From NCBI GenBank assembly GCA_023375785.1, contig SZWC01008573.1, positions 83,360 to 105,525 on the forward strand: a stretch of 22,166 bases of DNA, in the 5' to 3' direction. Below, piece by piece: positions 1-8,546 of this stretch. This stretch comes from Penium margaritaceum (Eukaryota > Streptophyta > Zygnematophyceae > Desmidiales > Peniaceae). Below the pieces are notes generated by a model. The model was not told where the DNA came from. It was given only the letters and a program-made list of their open reading frames with translations, and did no database searches. Numbering within the stretch: the stretch's first letter is position 1; each line of letters starts with the position of its first letter. Both the position numbers and the translations under genes were made by a program.

Positions 1-245
1 GGGAGGAGGAGGAGGAGGAGGAGGAGGAGGAGGACGAGGAGGAGGACGAGGAGGACGAGGAGGAGGACGAGGAGGAGGACGAGGACGAGGAGGAGGAGGA
101 GGACGAGGAGGAGGAGGAGGAGGATGAGGAGGAGCAGCAGCAGCAGCAGGAGGAGGAGAAGGAGCAGCAGCAGCAGCAACAGGAGGAGGAGGAGGAGGAG
201 GAGGAAGAGGAGGAGAGGCCGAGGAGCAGAGCAGGAGGCGGAGGA
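1..245. repeat. GGA/GAC/AGC trinucleotide microsatellite
   Basis: Nearly uninterrupted purine-rich trinucleotide repeat made of GGA, GGACGA and two short AGC runs (about 133-148 and 163-178). It starts at the window edge, so its true length is unknown. Open frames across it give only Arg/Ser/Glu-rich low-complexity peptides, and I do not regard it as coding. Confidence 0.95.
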
Positions 246-948
246 GAGGAGGAGAACGATGATGAGGAAGAGGTGGAAGGGCGAAACTATGGTGACGGTG
301 GAGGTGGGGCCGAAAGGGAGGGAGAGAGACTGACGGCGTGAGGATCTCCCATCGGAACGGGGAGCCGTCGGTGAGGCAAGTGTAAACGACGGTGGAGGCA
401 GTTGTGAGAGCCAGCAGAGAGAACACCACGCGCGCCACCACCACCGGCGTCACAGCCCCCATGGCCGTGAGCGAAGGCTGACGTCAGGCGTTGCCCAGGA
501 AGACGGAAGGGCAAAGGGGGTAGACGTGAGGGAGAGAGTTCCACACAACGAGAAACAGCGAAGCAACGTCCCGAGGCTACTCCACTGCCACGGCGGACTC
601 CCGATTTTCGAAAGAGCTGCTGCAAGCACCGCTTGCTGTTCTGGACAAAAGCAAGCGCAGCCGTGGAATTCACACCTGGGTATGACCACGGGACCCCGAA
701 AAAAATGAAGACAGTGGCCTTCACAAGGGGAGGCGAGAAACGTCGACGAAATGAAGTGCAACGACTGCTCTTGACCCACGTTGCCTCCTTTGCAGCCGAC
801 GTGTCACTCAGCGTTGTCGACGCCGACTACGACTGAAATTCGAACCAGGTCGAGATTTTTTGTGGCCGACGTGCCACGTTGCCTCCTTTACAAAGCCCAC
901 CCCATTTCACAGTTCACACCTTACCAATGAATAAATTTAGGCAGTTCA
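246..948. other. Gene-less stretch left of the LTR element
   Basis: About 700 bp of mixed-composition DNA between the microsatellite and the retrotransposon. Open frames of 60-145 codons exist on both strands, but they overlap each other, lack recognisable motifs and have no clear splice context. A short phrase beginning ttgcctccttt occurs twice (near 781 and 880), each time next to a gccgacgtg phrase. I see no gene. Confidence 0.5.
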
Positions 949-953
949 GGGCA
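949..953. other. Target site duplication GGGCA, left copy
   Basis: GGGCA lies directly outside the TG end of the left LTR, and the same five bases lie directly outside the CA end of the right LTR (9260-9264). Five-base duplications are usual for Ty3/gypsy integrase. The match shows that both LTRs belong to one insertion event, despite the assembly join inside the element. Confidence 0.9.
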
Positions 954-1652
954 TGTAACGGGCTGAGTCTCCAGCTCTTGCTTTGAAGTTGTCGTCGGAG
1001 TTTGCAGAATGGCGTTCTCAGTTCCCATCAGGGGTTTACCCCCTTCGCAAGACTGAGGGGCAATCGTCATCAACGACCCAGAGCAGGGAGACTCGAATAT
1101 TTCGAGTCTCCAGAGGCCCATTTCCGTTTTTAACCAGACCCCTAGTTTTGGGACCCAAATCGGGGGCTTTTACCTCTAACTTGTATGTTCGCACGAGTTA
1201 TTTTGTTTATTTTATGTCGAAGTTCGTCGTAAACGAACTTCGATTTACGTTTTGCCGTTCTGGCGCGAAATCGTCGCGTGCGAGGCACACTGGCGATTTC
1301 ACGCCAGATCACTCGACCTCACCCTCGCTCCCCCTATCCCTCGTCCTCGCTTGCTCGTTTGCAAGGAGGGCGAGGGGGGGCGAGGGCACGAGACCACGAG
1401 GCCTCGCCCTCGAGGCCCTCGTGGCCCCTCAGCCGCCGATCGAGCTGAGGCCGCGATCGGCGGCTGGCGGCTGGCCGGCCGGTGGCCGGCCGGTCGCTTG
1501 GCCGGCCGCCGGTCGTCCAGCCAACTGGCAGCGAGCTGGCCGACGGCCAGCGAAGTGCTGGCCGCCGGCCAGCCCTCGCTGACGCGAGGGGTGGTCCGCA
1601 ACCACCCCTCGCTTCAGCGAGGAGGGAGGGCCGAACTGGCCCTCCCGCTACA
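954..1652 (-). repeat. 3' LTR of the chromovirus
   Basis: 699-bp long terminal repeat, aligned end to end with 8547-9259 (about 95% identical, with one 14-bp length difference inside a GC-rich duplicated phrase). On the element strand it begins TGTAGCGGG and ends CGTTACA. It is GC-rich, with tandem GGCCGGCCGGT phrases and several hairpins. Open frames across it come from base composition and are not genes. An AATAAA on the minus strand (1206-1211) sits at the same offset as in the other LTR. Confidence 0.95.
1206..1211 (-). promoter_or_regulatory. AATAAA motif in 3' LTR, possible polyadenylation signal
   Basis: AATAAA read on the element strand, 252 bp inside the LTR edge and conserved at the same offset in the other LTR (8799-8804). 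In the 3' LTR this could act as a polyadenylation signal. It is AT-rich enough to be TATA-like as well, so the role is inferred only from position and conservation. Confidence 0.35.
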
Positions 1653-1663
1653 TTCCTCCCCAC
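1653..1663 (-). other. Polypurine tract
   Basis: Read on the minus strand, GTGGGGAGGAA (10 of 11 purines) abuts the first base of the 3' LTR. This is where second-strand DNA synthesis is primed in LTR retrotransposons. Its position exactly at the LTR edge supports the LTR boundary at 1652. Confidence 0.85.
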
Positions 1664-1940
1664 TTATTATGAACCGTCCCGGTTCATGAACAACAAGTAG
1701 GATTGTCAGTAAGTGAGTCATTAACATTGTGAAAGAAAATTAATAACTTCAATCACCAGCTAAACATGAACACGTGCATGGTACTTAGACCTAAGCTGCA
1801 GCTTGTAGGTCAGCACTGCTAGCGGCCTCCCCCCTTTAGGCTGGAGCGTCCGCGCGACAACCATGTTGGGCGTCCCCAACCTCTTATGGTTGCTGTCCAT
1901 GAATGCTGCCCTGTGGGAATGTTGTTCACTTTTTCCGCGT
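1664..1940 (-). other. 3' untranslated region of the chromovirus
   Basis: Stretch between the end of the integrase-chromodomain reading frame and the polypurine tract. Overlapping short open frames are present on both strands, but none has a recognisable motif. I see no additional gene here. Confidence 0.6.
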
Positions 1941-2655
1941 TCAGGTGGTACCTCCTGCCACGCGTTGATATGTGCGAGCTGCAAGCTCGCTCCAATACTC
2001 GTTGACCACCCCCGTGGGCAACCGAGATTCGGGCTCCCATGAATTATGTTCAGGTCCACAACCGGCCCAATGAACAAGGTACTCCCTGACAATGCGCGAC
2101 CGAAGAGTACGCTCTCGGTGCTGGAGTAGGCGAAGGACCTCGTATTGGCCATCGGCAGCCAGGACTGCTGGCGGTGGCTGAACAGTTCCTTTTGCCGTGT
2201 ATGGAGCCAGCAGGCTCACATGAAACACGTCATGTATCTTCATACTCGGCGGAAGTAGCAATCGGTATGCCACTGGCCCGTGCCACAATGGGAAACGGCC
2301 CAATCCACTTCGGTAGAAGTTTTCTTGTCCATGGCGACTTTAGCCGAAGGTTTTTAGTGCTAAGCAGCACTTTGTCACCGATGTTAAACGAGACCTCCCG
2401 GCGACCTTTGTTGGCATATGCCTTTTGTCGCTGCCGAGCTGCTTGAAGGTGACCGTTCGCCTCTTGTAACAAGGAGTCGATGCGCTCGGCAAAGGCTTGA
2501 GCGGAAGGAACCTGCCCTCCTGTACTCCACTCTTCACCAATGAAGAGGGTACCACTGGATGCCGACCACTGTTCAACACGAACGGTGTGAACTGTGTGGA
2601 CTCGTTCACCGAGTTGTTCACCGCAAACTCTGCCGGTGCCAGGAATTCGTCCCAA
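1941..2655 (-). pseudogene. Integrase C-terminus with GPY/F module and chromodomain
   Basis: C-terminal part of integrase in two frames. The frame of 2655-2230 contains a helical linker rich in Gln/Arg/Ala, then a GDKVLL strand and a WIGPFPIV phrase typical of the GPY/F module. The frame of 2303-1941 (120 codons) carries a HDVFHVSLL phrase and then a chromodomain at residues ~54-110: YEV at 54-56, YLVHW at 75-79 and HNSWEPE at 86-92. In the family the chromodomain steers integration toward modified histones. Two aromatic cage positions (Tyr54, Trp79) are kept; the third, in the usual W-x-G-Y/W pattern, is Cys82. The shift between frames, and the shift from the catalytic core upstream, are decay indels. 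Recognition of the chromodomain is firm; its function in this copy is lost. Confidence 0.88.
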
Positions 2656-3311
2656 TCATGCATGGCAGGGTCCACGTACATGCGGAGCATTTGCTCCAGA
2701 GTGAGGTTCATGCGCTCTGTTTGTCCGTCAGTTTGAGGGTGAAATGTTGTCGACATTTGCGACTCACTACCGAAGTATTCGTGCATCTTTTTCCAGAACT
2801 TACTAACAAATTTTCGATCTCGATCGGAGATAATGCGCAACGGCAAGCCGTGGTACTTTACGACACCCTCAAATAAGAGACGAGCGGTCTCCTCTGTGTT
2901 CACGTCAGTGGTTGTAAGAATGAAGTGTGTCATCTTCGTCAAAAGATCCACAACCACTAGTATTGCATCATGGCCACGGGCCGTGTCCGAAAGACCAGTA
3001 ATGAAGTCCATGTTGACGCACTCCCATGGAGTCCCAGTAATGGGAAGCTGTTGGAGGAGTCCAGTAGGCTTTTTGTTACTAGCCTTATTCCGAAGACATG
3101 GGTCGCATGTCATGCAATACTTACGGACATCAACACTTTACCCTGGCCACCAATAGTGGTCCGAGAGTGCCTGTCCGGTCTTTCAGGGTCCCACATGACC
3201 TGCGACCGGCAGGTCGTGGAACTGGGAGATAACCTTTGCTCGAAGGTCTCCCGAGTTTGGCACAACAACTTGTTCTCCGTGTCAGAAGATTCCTGCGGCC
3301 TCCACCAAGCC
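2340..3311 (-). pseudogene. Integrase, zinc-finger and DDE catalytic core (broken)
   Basis: Inserts retroelement DNA into the genome. The N-terminal zinc finger is visible in the pol frame: His at 3216-3218, His at 3195-3197, then YCMTC with Cys at 3114-3116 and 3105-3107, an HHCC arrangement. It is broken by in-frame stops at 3282-3284, 3183-3185 and 3138-3140. The core reads open from 3113: Asp36 in NMDFITG, Asp97 in ISDRDRKF and Glu133 in DGQTERMN, with exactly 35 residues between the second Asp and the Glu (the D,D-35-E signature). From about 2520 the frame is lost, ending at a TAA (2340-2342) out of register with the GPY/F module, which continues in another frame. This is a confident integrase, non-functional as written. 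Confidence 0.93.
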
Positions 3312-3593
3312 CTACTTGTCCAGATTTTGAAAGTCTTGAAACCAAGAATCCACACAGTATCCCATCCGGATCCTGTTTACAAAACCGTTGTAATGGATAA
3401 TCTCTCGTGGTGGTTGTCGCAGAGGTGCTAGGGGATCTGGTGGTTGTACTGCTGCTGTTGCAATGGCCATAAAACACCCACTGACCTCGGTGGTTGCTTT
3501 AATTTCCACAGGCTGTCGGCTTAGTGGATCGGCCACATTGATGCGTCCTGACCGATATTCCCATGTGAAGGAGAATCGACTCTGGTATTCCCT
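3312..3593 (-). pseudogene. Pol tether between RNase H and integrase
   Basis: Continuation of the pol frame after RNase H. ADPLSR near its start is the conserved phrase that closes the RNase H/tether region in Ty3/gypsy elements. The following ~70 residues are low in recognisable motifs, as is usual for this linker, and end at a TAG (3312-3314). There is no independent gene here. Confidence 0.7.
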
Positions 3594-3938
3594 TCAACGC
3601 GCCTGTCGTCTTGAAAGCTTCGGTTGCGTTTGGAAAAACACCAATGGATTATGGTTGGTCACGACCGTCACACCCCCTTTAGCATCCTCGAGGTAGCAAC
3701 GCCACATCTTGAAAGCATGTACTACCGCAAGGAGCTCTTGATCCCCAGTCGTGTACCACGTTTCTGCGAGAATGAGCTTCCAGCTCTCATACGCAACTGG
3801 GTGACCGTTCTGCATGAGGACGGCTCCGAGTCCTTCTACCGACGCATCACATCAAACCTCCCACGGTTGCGATGGATCCGGAAGAGCTAGGACGGGCGCC
3901 GTGGATAGGAGCTCTTTGACCTTGAGAAAAGCGCTCTC
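3594..3938 (-). pseudogene. RNase H domain of pol (mutated)
   Basis: Degrades the RNA strand of the RNA-DNA hybrid during reverse transcription. The pol frame reads a DPSQPWEV phrase, then an in-frame TGA (3852-3854), then CDAS (the first catalytic Asp at 3846-3848), GAVLMQNGHPVAYES, TGDQELLAVVHAFK (with the catalytic Glu) and WRCYLE. The third catalytic position is altered: the family's TDH reads TNH here, an Asp-to-Asn change (GAC to AAC). The QTQPKLSRRQAR phrase is intact. The domain therefore has both a premature stop and a lost active-site residue. Confidence 0.9.
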
Positions 3939-3950
3939 GCAATCAAGTGT

Positions 3951-5045
3951 CTATTCCCAATGCATGTCTTTTTGCGTGAGCTTGGTTAGCGGTGCTACCA
4001 GGGTCCAATACCCTTGCATAAACCGTCGAAAGTAGTTTGCAAGGCCAAGAAAAGACCGTATCTGCCCATCATTCTGGGGACGTTGCCAGTCCACAACGTC
4101 TTGGACCTTTCGTGGGTCGACACGGATGCCGTCCTTGCTGACGATGTGTCCAAGGTATTCGAGCTCATCTTGTGCAAACTTGTACTTGCTCACTTTTGCA
4201 TAGAACTTCTGTTCCCGAAGGATTGCGAGAACTTCGCGCAGATTTTCTATGTGCTCTTCCATTGATTTGGAGAAGACCAGCATGTCATCCAGGTAAACCA
4301 AGACAACTGTCCGAGTTGCTTGGCGAACGTTCAGTTCATTTCTCCTTGGAAGGTTGCCGGGCATTCGTAAGCCCGAAGCATAACACTCGGAACTGATAGT
4401 GTCCCATGTGCGTTCGAAACGTGGTTTTGGGCACGTCATCTTCCGTGATGCAGATTTGATGGTACCCTTGAGACAAATCCAAGGACGAAAATTCTTTTGC
4501 GCCTTGGAGTTGGTCAAAAAGCCCTCAATCTGCGGTAAGGAGAATCGATTTTTCACCGTCAGCTTGTTCAACGCCCGGTAATCCATGCACATGCGTAAAC
4601 CACCGTCCTTTTTGTTCACAAAAAGGATCGGTGCACCGTACGGCGAGCTACTGGGCTCGATCCATCCCTTTGCAAGGTACTCTTTGATTTGGCGTTCGGC
4701 CTCTCGACTTTCTGCTGGACTAAGGCGATACATGGGTCTGAACGGAGGAGTCACATCCGGTTGCAGTGGAATCGTGTGGCCCATGTGTCTTTCTGGTGGG
4801 AGCCCAGCCTGTGGGTCTTGGAATACATCCAAGAACTCCGCCAATAAAGATATGATCTCTTGTGGCGTGTCTTCTGTCACGTTGTCCTCCACTTTCTGCA
4901 GCTGAGCCAAGAAGTATCGACAACCTTGTCGAATACGTCTCTTGACCTGCATTGCAGACAAGCTGGCATGGACTTTGAGTCGGGTCGGTGATAATTCCGT
5001 ACTCAAAATCAACGTTAAGCGGCGTTGTCCTTTTCGGAAGATCAA
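3951..5045 (-). pseudogene. Reverse transcriptase domain of pol (frameshifted)
   Basis: Copies the element RNA into DNA. The open stretch has 364 codons. The N-terminal part shows the conserved entry phrase (PPFRPMYRLSP at ~100-110), SSSPYGAPILFVNKKDGG at ~132-149 and MDYRALNK at 154-161. From ~176 to ~245 the protein is out of register: the block that should carry the first catalytic Asp (family SxxDLxxGYHQ) is replaced by frameshifted sequence. The frame then returns at VVLVYLDDMLVFS, with the catalytic YLDD at 251-254, followed by the thumb phrases YLGHIVSKDGI and SFLGLANYFRRF. Two compensating indels explain this. It ends at a TAG (3951-3953) where the family normally has Trp. It is preceded in frame by protease across one TAA. 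Confidence 0.93.
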
Positions 5046-5359
5046 ACGCTTTGATTAAAAGCACATTAGAGCCTTGTTGTCACGGAGCCAGGGATCGCCT
5101 AGCACCANCTCTTGTGGCGTGTCTTCTGTCACGTTGTCCTCCACTTTCTGCAGCTGAGCCAAGAAGTATCGACAACCTTGTCGAATACGTCTCTTGACCT
5201 GCATTGCAGACAAGCTGGCATGGACTTTGAGTCGGGTCGGTGATAATTCCGTACTCAAAATCAACGTTAAGCGGCGTTGTCCTTTTCGGAAGATCAAACG
5301 CTTTGATTAAAAGCACATTAGAGCCTTGTTGTCACGGAGCCAGGGATCGCCTAGCACCA
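4857..5359. repeat. 251-bp exact direct duplication around an N (probable assembly artefact)
   Basis: 4857-5107 is base-for-base identical to 5109-5359, with the single N at 5108 between them. Neighbouring pol sequence shows ~5% LTR divergence and abundant decay, so a perfect copy bounded exactly by an N is best read as two contigs whose overlap was not merged. The duplication covers the protease-RT junction. Its 252-base period is a multiple of three, so the pol frame passes through it unchanged. A recent real tandem duplication cannot be excluded from sequence alone. Confidence 0.85.
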
Positions 5360-6115
5360 CGTCAAACGGATCAAGAAGGTTGAGTACCTTCAATGTGACA
5401 CTCTGTGTGTACCCTTGAATACAAATTTTCGCTTCACAAGTACCGATCACGGGTACCGTACGGTTGTCACCGACAACAACTGCGCCATTCGATGGCTCGT
5501 ACTTCAAGCCAACCTGTCGGGTAAAGCCAAGACTAACAAAAGAGTCGTCCCCTCTAGTGTCAGCAAGTACGTTCACGGGAGCACCCGCTAGGTGTCCTTT
5601 GAACTGCATCATCATGTTGCCTCCACTCTTCCGAGTGAACAGACGTGACGACGGCAAGCTGAGTTTGTGATAAACACGAAATCTATAAGACGGGTGTCGC
5701 AACTCCCATGATTCACCCACGCGATTCCACATCTTCTGGGCACGTGTGAATTCGGCTAGCACCTTCCAGTCTTTAAATTTGGCTGGGTCGAAATCGTCGA
5801 CTAAAGGTAGTGCAAACGTGATTGAACTCATTGCTTTGAGGGCGTTTGCTTCAATGACTGTGTCACACAACTCTTGCACAGTGGTCGGTTTCGCCACCAC
5901 TAAGCATGTGCGTTCATGCATCTCGTCCGGAGATGCAAGGTTTACTGGGCAATGTCGGTCAGCAAGTGTAGAATGCGGTTCAACAAGAGGAGAGAAGATA
6001 ACAGAGAAATTTGAACTCGTCAAAAAATCAAATTGTTTAACATCCTCATCTGAAAACATGAACCCATACTCGTGATCCAGTTTTACCCCTGAGTGGTCCC
6101 CACTGACGTCACTCA
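5307..6115 (-). pseudogene. Protease region of pol (altered active site)
   Basis: The aspartic protease normally cuts the Gag-Pol polyprotein. The open stretch from Met at 6059 has 250 codons, and the same frame is open upstream into the gag tail. The first ~150 residues are an element-specific pre-protease region. The protease fold follows: the active-site phrase reads LADTRGDDSFVS (Asp167-Thr-Arg-Gly170) instead of the family D-T/S-G-A, consistent with small compensating indels. The closing strand VVLGDPWL at 235-241 corresponds to the conserved hydrophobic-ILG motif. It ends at a TAA (5307-5309) that lies in the same frame as RT, so this is a nonsense change within pol rather than a natural end. 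Confidence 0.85.
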
Positions 6116-7672
6116 GGGGTGGGGAAAACCCGCCCCACGGACCTGTCCGTTACCACGGCCGGACCCATTGAAGCGACCGCGACCCTGTCCACGGCCCTGT
6201 TCGCGGCCTCCTGCTGCACCATCCCCACGAGGTGCTACTGCTGCCGCTAACGCCGCAGCCTCTTGTCCACCACCAGCAGCAAGTAGGATTCGCGTGAGCT
6301 GCCCAGCTGCTTGAAGTCCTTGATCTTGTGGAAAGCGCGCTGTGCCTCCTCACGTTGGGTGCACTTCTTGCGCATGATCGCGCAGAAGGCCTCCCACGGC
6401 ATGGGCTGCCACTCGAGGTGCAGCTGCTGCGCAGTCCACTCCTTGACCACATACTTGAAGAGTTCGTCTTCAAGCCGCGTCGTGGCAAGGTCGCCCCACT
6501 GGCTGAGTGGAGCCTTGTGGACACGTAGAACGTGCTCCATGTAGTTCAGCCAGTCGGTCAGCTTCACGCCCTTCCGGAAGATCTCCACACTGTGGAGGAA
6601 GGACGTGTTCATGACCGACCTCGAAGTCGTCGAGGTAGGCAAGTCGTCGCTGCCACCGGCAGTGGCATCTGTAGCTGCGGCACGCTGCGCTTGCTGCTGC
6701 ATCCGCACCTGGGTCACGCTCTGCAACGCCTTGTCGAGGTCTTTGCATCGGCGGCTTGCCTCATGGGCGGCCAGGCGCTGCAGCTGGCGATCACGGTCAA
6801 GGTCCGTGATGCTCTGTCCGACGTGGGCTAGCAGGTTGGCAAATGCGAACTTGAGCTATGATGTCGTCAGAGCATCGGCGATAACCTCCAGGGCCTCGCG
6901 TTGTCCGTGCACCCTTACCCACTAAAAGAGGGTACGGTTCGCGTACACGCCTCCAAGGAGTCCCATCTTTCGGAGGAGACTGTCGTCGGCAACGACGCTC
7001 GAGTGGGTGCTGCCTTGCCCCATTGCGGCCGCATCGTAGGAAGGGGGGTCCGCCGCCATCCCTCCGAGGGGTGCCGTATCGTGAGTCGGCCTGCCGCCTC
7101 AGCAGCAAACACTGCGAGCCTACGACGGTCCTCGCGAATTGCCTTCGCGACGTCGTCGTCCAGCTCGTTCTCGCGGGAACTTCCCGTGTGACCGCTTTCA
7201 GCGCCCTTGCTGCTCTCGACGGTCTCGCTGCCATCGGCAGCTTCAGGTGACGCGGCGGGTATCTTATCCTTCTGGAGCAATCAGCTCGAGTTTGCCGCAC
7301 GACGATGACGATGGTCGCGTTCCTCATCGCCTTCGCCATCGTCGCGTCGTTCTCTTCATCGGGGTCCCCTTCTAGGAGATCCTCCTCCATTGGGTCGTCT
7401 GTCGCGTGGGGATCGTCCACGTGTGCGTCGACGAGCTCGTCGAGCGCTTTTTCGGCCTCCGCACGCTTCTCGGTGTCGCCGAGGTTGGGGTCGGTTGCCT
7501 TTGGCGATGCGGTGGCCTTAGGCGGTACGGTTGCCTTAGGCGGTACAATTGCCTTTGGATTGGCAACCGTGCTCGCTGCGGCGGCTCCCAAGATTTGGAG
7601 TCCGCCAAGATCTCGTGGTGACACCGTCACCACCTTGCCCTTGTTTGTCTTGGACGGTCTAGCACTTGCCAT
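6113..7672 (-). pseudogene. Gag (frameshifted)
   Basis: The structural capsid protein of the element. The start is inferred at the ATG 7670-7672, the first Met after the leader, followed by a Lys-rich, low-complexity N-terminus with PKAT repeats and an acidic stretch. Three frames must be combined: from 7672, then ~7280-6915, then 6726-6270. The last holds the best gag-like part, with DWLNYMEHVLRVHKAP, WEAFCAIMRKKC and REEAQRAFHKIKDFKQLG. This resembles the retrotransposon gag capsid fold, in which a Trp-rich helical region is followed by a tail. The tail (about 6250-6113, another frame) is Arg/Gly-rich, with GRGQGRGRF and SGRGNGQVRG, and takes the place of the usual CCHC zinc knuckle. Gag ends at a TGA (6113-6115) inside the pol frame. 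Confidence 0.78.
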
Positions 7673-8529
7673 CTCGTCGTTCGTGCAACTAGCACGTGAA
7701 GGTTGTTGTGAGGATCAACCAACAACGAGGAGGAATCGCCTCCTAAGACGTTGCTCTCACGATCGGTGAGGCAATTATAAATCAATTTTCTATTTTCCTA
7801 GGCCGCCACGTCGGCACAAGGTCGTGGGTTTAGAAACTAGTCCTCCTAAGCCGTGACTCACGGAACTTGGTAGCAACTAGGATCTAGGAAAACAGAAAAT
7901 AACAATACAAGGGAGTAACAAGAAGTGTGAGTAACGCTCACAAAACTAGGACAAAGACCAAGAAAACAAGCAAGTACAAGGTCAAGAACGAAAAGACTAC
8001 TTTTCTTCTTGTCTTCTTGTCTTCTTGTCTTCTTGTCTTCAGGTCTTCCTTGGTCTCTTCTTGCGTCTTCTTGGCACATCTCGCGCCCCTTGGCGGCGTC
8101 CTCCTTGAGCCGGCGGCGTTGGGGGAGCCGCCAAAAGTCCCCTAGGTGTCGTCCTCCCTCTTTTTAGGGCTTCATCAAGCTTTGAGAGCCCCTGGCCTTG
8201 GGAAAAAGTGCTGTCCCAATTTTTGGTTGAAGGAGGGAAGAAGGGAGACTTGAAAAGAGGGGAAAACTTGGTGGTTTGGGGGTGGGCACTCCCCACCCCG
8301 TCCCACAAAATTCCCTTAGGTCCCCTGGAGGTGGGGAGGGACTGTGGAGAAGAAGCCCCAAAAAATAAAGCTCTTCTCTAGCTTCCTAATGCACTTTACG
8401 GCGCTTCAAACGGTGAAGCGTAGATGCCGTAGTCCCTTCTGGCGTTTCTGCTGCTGCTTGCAACTGCCGGCGGCGTTTTATATACGTCGTAGCCGCCGTT
8501 TCCGTCGAACTCTTGGTCGCCAGGGTTGT
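7673..8529 (-). other. 5' leader of the chromovirus
   Basis: About 860 bp between the primer binding site and the gag start, typical for Ty3/gypsy leaders that hold packaging signals. It includes a short tandem repeat (8005-8040) and G/C-rich inverted phrases such as GGGTGGGCACTCCCCACCCC near 8280. Open frames here are short and motif-free. I assign no gene. Confidence 0.6.
8005..8040. repeat. 8-bp tandem repeat, 4.5 copies
   Basis: Four perfect copies and a half copy of CTTCTTGT within the retrotransposon leader. Looser variants of the same phrase continue to about 8070. Confidence 0.95.
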
Positions 8530-8545
8530 CTGGCTCTGAGAACCA
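8530..8545 (-). other. Primer binding site, tRNA-Met-like
   Basis: Read on the minus strand, TGGTTCTCAGAGCCAG starts one base after the 5' LTR. Its complement CTGGCTCTGAGAACCA resembles the 3' end of plant initiator tRNA-Met (CTGGCTCTGATACCA): ten bases match, then GA replaces T, then ACCA matches. Position and the TGG start are strong evidence. The exact primer tRNA is less certain. Confidence 0.75.
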
Positions 8546-8546
8546 T

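Noticed and set aside
124..333. Arg/Ser-rich 69-codon open frame in the first 350 bp
   Set aside because: It is a translation of the GGA/AGC microsatellite with no non-repetitive domain. All frames through such repeats stay open.
287..779. Minus-strand frames of 145 and 109 codons
   Set aside because: They overlap each other in different frames, have no motif, and one runs into the microsatellite edge.
983..1700. Several overlapping open frames of 70-199 codons on both strands
   Set aside because: They lie within the 3' LTR, recur in the other LTR with shifted lengths, and come from GC-rich, stop-poor repeats.
5080..5316. A second copy of an RT N-terminal frame
   Set aside because: It exists only because of the 251-bp duplication around the N; the first copy is the element's own pol.
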